From NCBI RefSeq assembly GCF_000013985.1, contig NC_008048.1:1488001-1552000 (forward strand): a DNA stretch of 64,000 nucleotides. Reading direction: 5' to 3'. This document shows positions 36,104-44,536 of the stretch, one piece after another. The notes under the pieces are model-generated. The model made no database searches and had not been told where the DNA came from. It worked only from the letters and a program-made list of their open reading frames with translations. The DNA comes from Sphingopyxis alaskensis RB2256. Lineage in GTDB: Bacteria > Pseudomonadota > Alphaproteobacteria > Sphingomonadales > Sphingomonadaceae. How positions within the stretch are numbered: position 1 is the first letter of the stretch; every line of letters begins with the position of its first letter. The translations under genes were made by a program, and so were the position numbers.

Positions 36104-36126
36104 TCCTGATTAGAAAATTGTCAAAC
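36104..36126. promoter_or_regulatory. Putative operator/promoter shared by the divergent hydrolase and XRE genes
   Basis: It is a near-identical copy of 32931-32953. On the minus strand it gives TTGACA (36124 to 36119) followed at 16 bp by CATTAT, a plausible promoter for the serine hydrolase-epimerase operon. It ends five bases before the start of the XRE-cupin regulator gene, so the regulator could control itself and both operons from these sites. Confidence 0.65.
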
Positions 36127-36131
36127 GGGGA

Positions 36132-36764
36132 ATGGAAAAACTGATGGCGGAGCGTGCAACGCCGCCGACGCTCGGCGCGGTGATGAAGGGGATAAGGGCA
36201 CGAAACGGCTGGACGCTCAAGGAGATGAGCGCGAAGTCGGGCATTCCCGTGTCGACATTGTCAAAGGTCGAACATGACCGGCTCACCCTGAGCTATGACA
36301 AGCTCCAGCAGCTCAGCCAGCGGCTCAAGATCCGCATGTCGGACCTGTTTGCCGAGGATGAAGAGGACGCGCCGCGTGTCACGGGACGGCGCAGCATCGC
36401 CGCGATCGAGCGCGCCGCGCGCGTCACCACCGACAATTACGACTATCACTATCTCTGCACCGACCTCCGGCAAAAGCGCATGATCCCGATCCTGACGCGC
36501 ATCCGCGCGCACAGCGCGCGCGAGTTCGGCGAGCTGGTGCGTCACCAGGGCGAGGAGTTCATCTATGTCCTCGAAGGGCGTATCGAGGTGCACAGCGAGT
36601 TTTACGACCCCGTCACGCTCGACGCCGGGCAGGGCATCTATATCGATTCCTCGATGGGCCACGCCTATGTCGTCGCCGACGGCTACGACGAAGCCCTGGT
36701 GCTTGGTGTCTGTTCGAGCGCTGACGAGGGACTGATGGATTCACTAATGAACCTGCACGGCTAA
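36132..36764 (+). CDS. XRE-family regulator with C-terminal cupin domain
   Basis: A 210-aa regulator with an N-terminal lambda-Cro type helix-turn-helix (TLKEMSAKSGIPVSTLSKVE, then HDRLTLSYDKLQQLS) and a C-terminal cupin sensor (VRHQGEEFIYVLEGRIEVHS, then LDAGQGIYIDSSMGHAYV). This domain pair is common in regulators of amino-acid and small-molecule catabolism, the cupin binding the effector. The start is either ATG 36132, which has GGGGA too close, or ATG 36144, with GGAA at a better distance; the longer form is given. It stands between the hydrolase-epimerase operon and the D-aminoacylase-like gene, 22 bp upstream of the latter, and is probably co-transcribed with it. Confidence 0.9.
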   Translation: MEKLMAERATPPTLGAVMKGIRARNGWTLKEMSAKSGIPVSTLSKVEHDRLTLSYDKLQQLSQRLKIRMSDLFAEDEEDAPRVTGRRSIAAIERAARVTTDNYDYHYLCTDLRQKRMIPILTRIRAHSAREFGELVRHQGEEFIYVLEGRIEVHSEFYDPVTLDAGQGIYIDSSMGHAYVVADGYDEALVLGVCSSADEGLMDSLMNLHG

Positions 36765-36786
36765 ACAACCGAAAAGGAAAAAGATA

Positions 36787-38484
36787 ATGGCATCGCCCCG
36801 GCGCTTCGTACCCTCGCTTTGGCTGCTGTACAGCTCGATGCTGCTCGCAGCGCCGGTTGCGGCGCAAACGCCCGCCTATGACGTGATCATTCGCGGCGGG
36901 ACAATCTACGACGGGTCGGGCAAGGCGCCCATCGTGGGCGACGTCGCGATCAAGGGCGACCGGATCGTCGCCGTCGGAACGGTCGGAGGCGATGCGAAAA
37001 GCGAAGTGTCGGCCAGGGGCATGGCGGTCGCGCCGGGTTTCATCAACATGCTGAGCTGGGCAACCGAATCGCTGATCGCCGACCCGAAAAGCCAGAGCGA
37101 CATCCGCCAGGGCGTGACGCTGGAAGTGATGGGCGAAGGCTGGTCGATGGGGCCGATGAACGCGGCGATGAAGGCGCAGGAGACAGCGCGACAGGGCGAC
37201 ATCAAATATGCGATCGAGTGGACGAACCTGGGCGACTATTTGGGCTGGCTCGAAAAGCGCGGCATTTCGACCAATGTGGCGAGCTTCGTCGGCGCCGCGA
37301 CGGTGCGCGTTCATGAACTGGGCGAAGGCGACGTCGACCCGACGCCCGATCAGCTGGACCGGATGCGCGCGCTGGTGCGGCAGGCCATGAACGAAGGCGC
37401 GATGGGCGTCGGCAGTTCGCTCATCTATGCCCCCGGCTCCTACGCCGAAACCGACGAATTGGTCGCATTGACCAGCGAGGCGGCGAAATGCGGCGGCATG
37501 TATATCAGCCATATGCGTTCCGAAGGCGACCGGATCGAGGAGGCGGTCGATGAGCTGATCGAGATTTCGCGCCGGTCGGGCGCGCCCGCGGAAATCTATC
37601 ACCTCAAAATGGCGGGGCGCAGCAATTGGGACAAGCTCGACACCATCGTGAAGAAAATCGAGGATGCGCGCGGCGAAGGGCTGCGCATCACGACCGACAT
37701 GTACACTTACACCGCGGGCGCCACCGGGCTCGACGCCGCGATGCCGACCTGGGTGCAGGCGGGCGGGCTGGAGCAATGGATCGAGCGGCTGAAAGACCCC
37801 GCAATCCGCGCGCGCGTTGCCGAGGAAATGAAAAAGCCGGGCAGGGACTGGGAAAACCTCTATTACGGCGCGGGCGCCGACAAGATGATCCTGTCGGGAT
37901 TCAAGAATGACGCGCTGAAGCCGCTCACCGGCAAGACGCTCGCCGAAGTCGCTGCGATGCGCGGCAAGTCGCCCGAAGAGACGGCGATGGACCTGGTCAT
38001 CGAGGACGGCTCGCGCGTCGGCACCGTCTATTTCCTGATGTCCGAGGATAATGTCCGCAGGCAGATCCAGCTCCCGTGGATGAGCTTCGGCTCCGACGCG
38101 GCATCGCAGGCGACCGAGGGCATTTTCCTGAAATCGGGCGCCCACCCGCGCACCTATGGCAATTTCGCGCGTCTGCTCGGTCGCTATGTCCGCGATGAAG
38201 AGCTGATCCCGCTCGAACAGGCGGTGTACCGGCTCACAACCCTGCCCGCGACCAATCTGGGCCTTCCCGATCGCGGTGCCCTGAAACCCGGCTATTATGC
38301 CGATGTCGTCGTGTTCGATCCCGCGACGGTCGCCGACCGTTCGACCTTCGAGCAACCGCATCGATATTCGGTCGGCGTGCGCGATGTGTTCGTGAACGGC
38401 ACACAGGTGCTGAAAGATGGCGAGCATAGCGGGGCGACGCCGGGACGCGCGGTGCGCGGGCGTGGCTGGAACCGCTGCCCCTAG
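36787..38484 (+). CDS. Exported D-aminoacylase-like amidohydrolase with altered metal motifs
   Basis: A 565-aa amidohydrolase of the N-acyl-D-amino-acid deacylase group with a signal peptide ending APVAAQ. Family landmarks are VIIRGGTIYDGSGKAPIVGD, GVGSSLIYAPGSYA, YISHMRSEGDRIEEAVDELI and AEIYHLK; the two histidines in the last two correspond to metal ligands. However, the usual GFID-x-H-x-H-x-D is replaced by GFINMLSWATESL, and the GNCG segment that provides a cysteine ligand reads GEGWSMGP. The metal site must therefore differ from the classical enzymes. GGAAAAAGATA precedes the ATG. It probably hydrolyses N-acyl- or peptidyl-D-amino acids in the periplasm; the exact substrate is unknown. 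Confidence 0.85.
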   Translation: MASPRRFVPSLWLLYSSMLLAAPVAAQTPAYDVIIRGGTIYDGSGKAPIVGDVAIKGDRIVAVGTVGGDAKSEVSARGMAVAPGFINMLSWATESLIADPKSQSDIRQGVTLEVMGEGWSMGPMNAAMKAQETARQGDIKYAIEWTNLGDYLGWLEKRGISTNVASFVGAATVRVHELGEGDVDPTPDQLDRMRALVRQAMNEGAMGVGSSLIYAPGSYAETDELVALTSEAAKCGGMYISHMRSEGDRIEEAVDELIEISRRSGAPAEIYHLKMAGRSNWDKLDTIVKKIEDARGEGLRITTDMYTYTAGATGLDAAMPTWVQAGGLEQWIERLKDPAIRARVAEEMKKPGRDWENLYYGAGADKMILSGFKNDALKPLTGKTLAEVAAMRGKSPEETAMDLVIEDGSRVGTVYFLMSEDNVRRQIQLPWMSFGSDAASQATEGIFLKSGAHPRTYGNFARLLGRYVRDEELIPLEQAVYRLTTLPATNLGLPDRGALKPGYYADVVVFDPATVADRSTFEQPHRYSVGVRDVFVNGTQVLKDGEHSGATPGRAVRGRGWNRCP

Positions 38485-38590
38485 GGCCAGCATATACTTG
38501 GCAATAAAACCATTGCATGGGACGCCATGCACAAACGGGGCGAATCAGCGCGGTCGCGCCGCAAGGGGCGGCGGGTTGAAACCGATCTAG

Positions 38591-38791
38591 CTTTCCGCTT
38601 CGCTGCTCGGTGGGCTGTTTCAGGCGTGGCGCACCGCGCTGCAACAGCGGCTGCGCGCCGAGATGAGCGTCCGCGGGGCGGAGTTGGTGCGCTATCTTTA
38701 TGGCGCGCCCTTTGCGGCGGCGCGGCAATATGGTCATTATGGCCATCGGCGCGTGACGGCGGTGCTGCGCAATGCGGCGTGCCGTTCGTGA
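38591..38791 (+). pseudogene. Unrecognised coding remnant in a 450-bp gap
   Basis: The gap 38485-38938 contains a 66-codon open stretch without a good start codon. It reads LLGGLFQAWRTALQQRLRAE, then MSVRGAELVRYLYGAPFAAA, and stops with TGA at 38791. Its codon choice (GC-rich third positions) looks like a real protein fragment, but I do not recognise the family. The rest of the gap shows no further gene; a weak hairpin lies at its right end. Confidence 0.25.
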
Positions 38792-38915
38792 CGCGCGGGC
38801 CGCCCGCGCACATCAGGTCCGACAATGCCCGGAGTTTATCGTCACGGCGGTGCAGCCGTGCCCGCCCAATAAGGTTTCGATCCACTGGATTTCCGCTTGC
38901 GGAACTCCTCCCGGG

Positions 38916-38940
38916 CCCGGCCATTGACCGGGTTCCTTTT
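38916..38940 (+). terminator. Weak intrinsic terminator
   Basis: CCCGG (38916-38920) and CCGGG (38928-38932) form a short stem followed by TTCCTTTT on the plus strand. It could end transcripts from the XRE-amidohydrolase unit; the stem is short, so confidence is low. Confidence 0.35.
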
Positions 38941-39823
38941 ATCCGAGCACCCAGCTGCGCCGCGGATAGCCCTGCGCCCAGAGCAGCGCGGTCAGATCGT
39001 GATGGCGGATCACCGCCGCCGACGCCGCGGCGGCGGCGGGATGCGGATGATAGCCTATGCCGAGCCCCGCCGTGGTAATCATCGGAATATCGTTGGCGCC
39101 GTCGCCGACGGCCAGGGTCTCGGCGAGCGGCAGGCGGTGCGCCGCCGCTTCGGTCTTCAGCGTCTCGAGCTTCGCTCTGCTGTCGACGATCGGTTCGAGC
39201 ACCCTGCCGGTGAGCTTGCCGCCCGCGACCTCCAGCTCGTTCGCGACCACCTTGTCGAAACCGACGGCTTCGCCGACCGGCCCGGCAAAGGGCATGAAGC
39301 CGCCCGACACCAGCACCGAATGAGCGCCATGCGCCTTCATCGTCTGCACCAGCGTCCGCGCGCCGCGCGTCAGTTTCACGCGCTCCATCCGGCATTCGAC
39401 CAGCACCGCCTCGTCCATGCCCGCGAGCAGGCCGACGCGCTCCTCCAGCGCGGCGCGAAAATCGAGCTCGCCGTTCATCGCGCGCGCGGTGATCGCCGCA
39501 ATCTGCGGTTTCAGCCCCGCATAATCGGCAAGCTCGTCGATGCACTCGACCGTGATCATCGTCGAATCCATGTCGGCGACGATCAGTTTCTTGGTGCGAT
39601 CGCCGAGCGGCTGAACGACGATGTCGAGCGCGCCATGGTCCATCAGCATCAGTTCACTGCGCGCACTGACCAAACTGCCGTGAAAGACGATGTCGGCCGC
39701 ATCGCCGACATCCAGCCAGTGCGGCGCGCCGACGTCGTGCCCCGTTGCGTCGAGCCGGTCGATCGCTTCGCGAACCACCTCGTCGGTCAGCTTTCCGGCT
39801 GCTATCAGCGTCGCGACGAACAT
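38939..39823 (-). CDS. serB: Phosphoserine phosphatase
   Basis: SerB (294 aa) dephosphorylates phosphoserine in the last step of serine synthesis. The HAD motif I is [17 protein letters not shown]; motif II lies in [14 protein letters not shown], and motif III/IV in [13 protein letters not shown] with a downstream [10 protein letters not shown]. The N-terminal ~75 residues form the regulatory ACT-like part seen in SerB. ATG 39823 is supported by AAGGAGA seven bases upstream; this start codon overlaps the start codon of miaA on the other strand (CATG). Sequence and length are normal. Confidence 0.95.
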   Translation of the reverse strand: MFVATLIAAGKLTDEVVREAIDRLDATGHDVGAPHWLDVGDAADIVFHGSLVSARSELMLMDHGALDIVVQPLGDRTKKLIVADMDSTMITVECIDELADYAGLKPQIAAITARAMNGELDFRAALEERVGLLAGMDEAVLVECRMERVKLTRGARTLVQTMKAHGAHSVLVSGGFMPFAGPVGEAVGFDKVVANELEVAGGKLTGRVLEPIVDSRAKLETLKTEAAAHRLPLAETLAVGDGANDIPMITTAGLGIGYHPHPAAAAASAAVIRHHDLTALLWAQGYPRRSWVLG

Positions 39824-40784
39824 GGCATCTCCTTCTTTCTCGACCGCCAACGCGCGGCTGCCCGTGGCACTTATCGCCGGACCCACCGCCAGCGGCAAGA
39901 GCGCTTTGGCGGTTGCGCTCGCAAAAGCGCTGGGGAACGGCACGGTCGTCAACGCCGATGCGAGTCAGGTTTACGCCGACCTCGCCATCCTGTCGGCGCG
40001 TCCCACGGACGACGAGATGCAGGGCGTGCCGCACCGGCTCTTCGGTCATGTCGATGGATCGCAAGCGCACAATGCCGCGCGCTGGGCGGACGAAGCTCAA
40101 GGCGTCATCGCACAGGCGCACGCGGCGGGCCGGGTGCCGATCCTCGTCGGCGGCACCGGCCTTTATCTGCGCACCTTGCTCTATGGCATCGCCCCAGTCC
40201 CCGAAATCGACCCGCACATCCGCGAAGCGGTCCGCGCACTCCCGGTCGCCCAGGCTCATGCCGCGCTTGCCGAAGCCGACCCCGCCGCCGCCGCGCGCCT
40301 TGGCCCCGCCGACACCACGCGCGTCGCGCGCGCGCTTGAGGTTGTGCGTTCGACCGGCCGCACGCTGGCCAGTTGGCAGCAGGCGCGCGAAGGCGGCATC
40401 GCCGACCGTGTCGCGCTCGCCCCGCTGGTCCTGTTGCCGCCGCGCGACTGGCTGCGGGACCGCTGCGATGTGCGGCTGGTCGAGATGTTCGATGGCGGCG
40501 CCATCGACGAAGTCGAAGCGCTGCTCGCCCGCGGCCTCGACCCCGACCTTCCCGTCATGCGCGCAATCGGTGTCCCGCAGATCGCGGCTTTCCTCGATGG
40601 CACGGCGAGCCGCGACGAGGCGCTGGCGGCCGCGCAGGCGGCGACGCGCCAATATGCCAAACGCCAGTTCACCTGGTTCCGCCATCAGCCCCCGGCGAGC
40701 TGGCCGCGCCACATTGAGTCATTAAGCATCGATATTATCGACAATTTAGCAATAAAGTTACGTGAGACAGTGTTGACAAGATAG
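39822..40784 (+). CDS. miaA: tRNA dimethylallyltransferase
   Basis: MiaA (320 aa) transfers a dimethylallyl group to A37 of tRNAs that read UNN codons. The P-loop [16 protein letters not shown] and the DSRQVY-like [11 protein letters not shown] are present, as is the substrate-binding [15 protein letters not shown] and the C-terminal [13 protein letters not shown]. The only ATG that gives the usual short N-terminus is at 39822, where it interlocks with the serB start on the opposite strand; there is no ribosome-binding site in front, so translation may be leaderless or start at the GTG of PVALIAG. The promoter must lie inside serB. It is followed by the ilvB leader region. Confidence 0.93.
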   Translation: MASPSFSTANARLPVALIAGPTASGKSALAVALAKALGNGTVVNADASQVYADLAILSARPTDDEMQGVPHRLFGHVDGSQAHNAARWADEAQGVIAQAHAAGRVPILVGGTGLYLRTLLYGIAPVPEIDPHIREAVRALPVAQAHAALAEADPAAAARLGPADTTRVARALEVVRSTGRTLASWQQAREGGIADRVALAPLVLLPPRDWLRDRCDVRLVEMFDGGAIDEVEALLARGLDPDLPVMRAIGVPQIAAFLDGTASRDEALAAAQAATRQYAKRQFTWFRHQPPASWPRHIESLSIDIIDNLAIKLRETVLTR

Positions 40785-40814
40785 AATCATGCAACTATTG
40801 CCCGCAACCCTGTT

Positions 40815-40840
40815 GCAGCGCACAAGCGCTGCGTTTTTGT
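40815..40840 (+). terminator. Terminator-like hairpin in the ilvB leader (candidate attenuator)
   Basis: GCAGCGC (40815-40821), loop ACAA, GCGCTGC (40826-40832), then GTTTTTGTGT. It is a clean intrinsic-terminator shape 31 bp after miaA and only 26 bp before the ilvB start, so it lies in the ilvB leader. A short frame from ATG 40789 reads MQLLPATLLQ, with four leucine codons directly in front of the stem. It may be a plain miaA terminator or an attenuator. Confidence 0.6.
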
Positions 40841-40858
40841 GTGCAAAGGAGTTTCGTC

Positions 40859-42613
40859 GTGACGGAAATGAGCGGTGCCGACATGGTGGTTCAGGCGCTG
40901 GTCGACCTTGGCGTCGATACAGTGTTCGGCTATCCGGGCGGCGCGGTCCTTCCCATCTATGACGCGCTCTACAAGCACCCGACGATCAAGCATATTCTCG
41001 TCCGTCATGAACAGGCGGCGACGCATGCGGCGGAGGGTTATGCGCGCTCGACCGGCAAGCCGGGCGTCGTACTGGTCACCTCGGGCCCCGGCGCGACGAA
41101 CGCCGTCACTGGCATCACCGACGCCTTGCTCGATTCGATTCCGATGGTCGTGCTCACCGGCCAGGTTCCGACGACGCTGATCGGCACCGACGCCTTTCAG
41201 GAATGCGACACGGTCGGCATCACGCGCCATTGCACCAAGCATAATTATCTGGTGATGGATCCCGACCGCCTCGGCCCCGTCATGCACGAGGCGTTCCATA
41301 TCGCGACGCACGGCCGCCCCGGCCCGGTGGTGATCGACATTCCGAAAAATGTTCAGGTCGCGACCGGCACCTATTCGGTGCCCGAGTTCATCCAGCACAA
41401 CAGCTATCGCCCGCAAGTCGAACCCGACGCCGACGCGATCGGTCAGGCGATCGACATGATCGCTGCGGCCGAACGTCCGGTCTTCTACACCGGCGGCGGC
41501 GTGATCAACGCCGGCCCCGATGCGAGCGCTGCCTTGCGCCAGCTCGTCGGCCTGACCGGCGCGCCGATCACCTCGACCTTGATGGGGCTCGGCGCCTTCC
41601 CCGCTGACGATCCCAAATGGCTCGGCATGCTCGGTATGCACGGCACCTATGAAGCCAATATGGCGATGAACCGCGCCGACCTGATCGTCGCGGTCGGCGC
41701 GCGCTTCGACGACCGCGTGACCGGCCGCCTCGACGCCTTTTCGCCCGATTCCAAAAAGATCCATATCGACATTGATCGCAGCTCGATCAACAAGATCGTC
41801 CCCGTCGACCTCGCGATCGTCGGCGATGCCGGGCGCGCGCTCGCCGCGCTGATCGCCGCGTGGCAGGACAGGGGCCACAAGGCGCGCGACCTCGGCGAAT
41901 GGTGGCGCCGCGTCGACGGCTGGCGCGCCACGCGCTGCCTCGACTTCCCCGAAAAAAAGGAGCCCGACGCCGACATCATGCCGCAGCGCGCGGTGAAGGC
42001 GCTGTTCGACGCGACGCGCGGGCGCGATCCGATCATCACCACCGAAGTCGGGCAGCACCAGATGTGGGCGGCGCAGCATTTCGGCTTCTCCGCCCCGAAC
42101 CGCTGGCTGACCAGCGGCGGGCTCGGCACGATGGGTTATGGCTTCCCCGCCGCGGTCGGCGCGCAGATCGCGCACCCGAACCGCCTCGTCATCTGCATCG
42201 CGGGCGAAGCCAGCCTTCAGATGAACATTCAGGAAATGGGCACGGTCAGCCAGTACCGCCTGCCGGTGAAGATATTCATCCTCAACAATGAATGGATGGG
42301 CATGGTCCGCCAGTGGCAGGAACTGACCTATGAAAGCCGCTATTCGAACAGCTATTCGGACAGCCTGCCCGATTTTGTGAAGCTCGCCGAAGCCTATGGC
42401 TGGACCGGATTACGGATCGACACGCTCGGCGAACTCGAAGGCGGCATCGCCCGGATGATCGAGACTCCGGGCCCGGTGATCGTCGACTGCCGCGTCGCCC
42501 AGCTCGCCAACTGCTTCCCGATGATCCCGAGCGGAGCGGCGCACACCGACATGATCCTCCAGCCGAACGACATCACCGGCACGATGGACGACGAAGCGAA
42601 AGCGCTGGTGTGA
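40859..42613 (+). CDS. ilvB: Acetolactate synthase large (catalytic) subunit
   Basis: A thiamine-diphosphate enzyme (584 aa) that condenses two pyruvates, or pyruvate and 2-oxobutyrate, in valine, leucine and isoleucine synthesis. Landmarks are FGYPGGAVLPIYDAL, the catalytic Glu in LVRHEQAATHAAEGYAR, and the ThDP/FAD regions (TSGGLGTMGYGFPAAVGAQI, then a GEASLQMNIQEMGT block where many homologues have GDGSFQMN). I chose the GTG at 40859, which has AAAGGAG at the right distance. The upstream leader carries a terminator-like hairpin. ilvN follows after a 148-bp gap filled by a repeat, then ilvC: a normal ilvBNC order. Confidence 0.96.
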   Translation: MTEMSGADMVVQALVDLGVDTVFGYPGGAVLPIYDALYKHPTIKHILVRHEQAATHAAEGYARSTGKPGVVLVTSGPGATNAVTGITDALLDSIPMVVLTGQVPTTLIGTDAFQECDTVGITRHCTKHNYLVMDPDRLGPVMHEAFHIATHGRPGPVVIDIPKNVQVATGTYSVPEFIQHNSYRPQVEPDADAIGQAIDMIAAAERPVFYTGGGVINAGPDASAALRQLVGLTGAPITSTLMGLGAFPADDPKWLGMLGMHGTYEANMAMNRADLIVAVGARFDDRVTGRLDAFSPDSKKIHIDIDRSSINKIVPVDLAIVGDAGRALAALIAAWQDRGHKARDLGEWWRRVDGWRATRCLDFPEKKEPDADIMPQRAVKALFDATRGRDPIITTEVGQHQMWAAQHFGFSAPNRWLTSGGLGTMGYGFPAAVGAQIAHPNRLVICIAGEASLQMNIQEMGTVSQYRLPVKIFILNNEWMGMVRQWQELTYESRYSNSYSDSLPDFVKLAEAYGWTGLRIDTLGELEGGIARMIETPGPVIVDCRVAQLANCFPMIPSGAAHTDMILQPNDITGTMDDEAKALV

Positions 42614-42631
42614 TGGCGGCGAGCAACGCGA

Positions 42632-42757
42632 TCCTCCCCCATCGGGGGAGGGGGATCATGCGAAGCATGGTGGAGGGGCACGCGGTGTCAAGCGCGGCGG
42701 ATGCGGGCCCGTACCCCTCCACCAGCTTCGCCGGTCCCCCTCCCCGTGCCGGGGAGG
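42632..42757. repeat. Large intergenic palindromic repeat (CCCCTCCACCA type)
   Basis: The gap between ilvB and ilvN consists of two arms of about 50 bases, GGGGGATCATGCGAAGCATG with GTGGAGGGG on the left and CCCCTCCACCAGCTTCGCCG with GTCCCCCTCCCC on the right, forming a long imperfect palindrome. It differs from the GCGAAGGCCGG family. It could fold into a stable hairpin within the ilvBN transcript and supplies the GGGGAGG ribosome-binding site of ilvN. Confidence 0.65.
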
Positions 42758-42761
42758 AACA

Positions 42762-43280
42762 ATGAAAATCAAGACCGAAGCCGGCGAGCGCCATGTGCTC
42801 GCCATCACCGTCGACAACGAAGCCGGCGTGCTCGCCAAGATCACCGGGCTGTTCACCGCGCGCGGTTATAATATCGAAAGCCTCACCGTGGCCGACATCA
42901 GTTCGGATCATGCGCTGTCGCGCATCACGATCGTCACCAACGGCCCGCCGCCGATCATCGACCAGATCATCGCGCAGCTCGACCGGCTGGTCCCGGTCCA
43001 CAAGGTTGTCGACCTCACCGATGCGGGCGAAACGCATGTCGAGCGCGAAATCGCGCTCGTCAAAGTCGCGGGCACCGGCGACAAAAGGATCGAGGCGCTG
43101 CGCATGGCCGATGTCTTTCGCGCCAAGGTTGTCGATACGACGCTGACCAGCTTCATCTTTGAAATCACCGGGACGAGCGACAAGGTCGACCGCTTCATCG
43201 CGCTGATGCGCGAATGCGGGCTGGTCGAGGTCGGTCGCACCGGCGTCGTTGCCATCGCACGCGGCCCGGAGGCGCTCTGA
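42762..43280 (+). CDS. ilvN: Acetolactate synthase small (regulatory) subunit
   Basis: The regulatory subunit (172 aa) binds valine and gives feedback control to IlvB. The ACT domain is clear: ERHVLAITVDNEAGVLAKIT, then GLFTARGYNIESLTVADIS. The C-terminal domain has LALVKVAG-like IALVKVAGTGDKRIEALRMA. A strong ribosome-binding site (GGGGAGGAAC), provided by the end of the palindromic repeat, precedes ATG 42762. Length is normal for the bacterial short form. Confidence 0.96.
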   Translation: MKIKTEAGERHVLAITVDNEAGVLAKITGLFTARGYNIESLTVADISSDHALSRITIVTNGPPPIIDQIIAQLDRLVPVHKVVDLTDAGETHVEREIALVKVAGTGDKRIEALRMADVFRAKVVDTTLTSFIFEITGTSDKVDRFIALMRECGLVEVGRTGVVAIARGPEAL

Positions 43281-43308
43281 GTTTTAACAGGAATGACGGT
43301 TCAACCTT

Positions 43309-43365
43309 CGTCACCCCGGACTTGATCCGGGGTCCATGGATGCCGGATCACGTCCGGCATGACGA
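43309..43365. repeat. Dispersed palindromic repeat (CTTGATCCGGGG type)
   Basis: CGTCACCCCGGACTTGATCC followed by GGGGTCC on the left, and GATGCCGGATCACGTCCGGC with ATGACG on the right, form imperfect nested palindromes. It occupies most of the ilvN-ilvC gap and is related to the arm seen near 3030. Confidence 0.5.
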
Positions 43366-43369
43366 ATGA

Positions 43370-44428
<1,059 letters not shown>

Positions 44429-44448
44429 TGGCCGAATCTTGACTTTCG

Positions 44449-44520
44449 CCATCCCGGCGAAGGCCGGAATCGTGCCGTGGCGCTTTACGCGATGGTGAGA
44501 TCCCGGCCTTCGCCCGATGA
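44449..44520. repeat. Dispersed palindromic repeat pair
   Basis: CCATCCCGGCGAAGGCCGGA on the left and AGATCCCGGCCTTCGCCCGA on the right are inverted arms of the intergenic repeat family, 16 bp before the bioF ribosome-binding region. They fill the ilvC-bioF gap. Confidence 0.6.
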
Positions 44521-44536
44521 CGCGTTTGAGGATAGA

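Noticed and set aside
44429..44536. BirA or BioR operator before bioF
   Set aside because: The gap is filled by a dispersed repeat; no TTATAGATAA-like palindrome is present.
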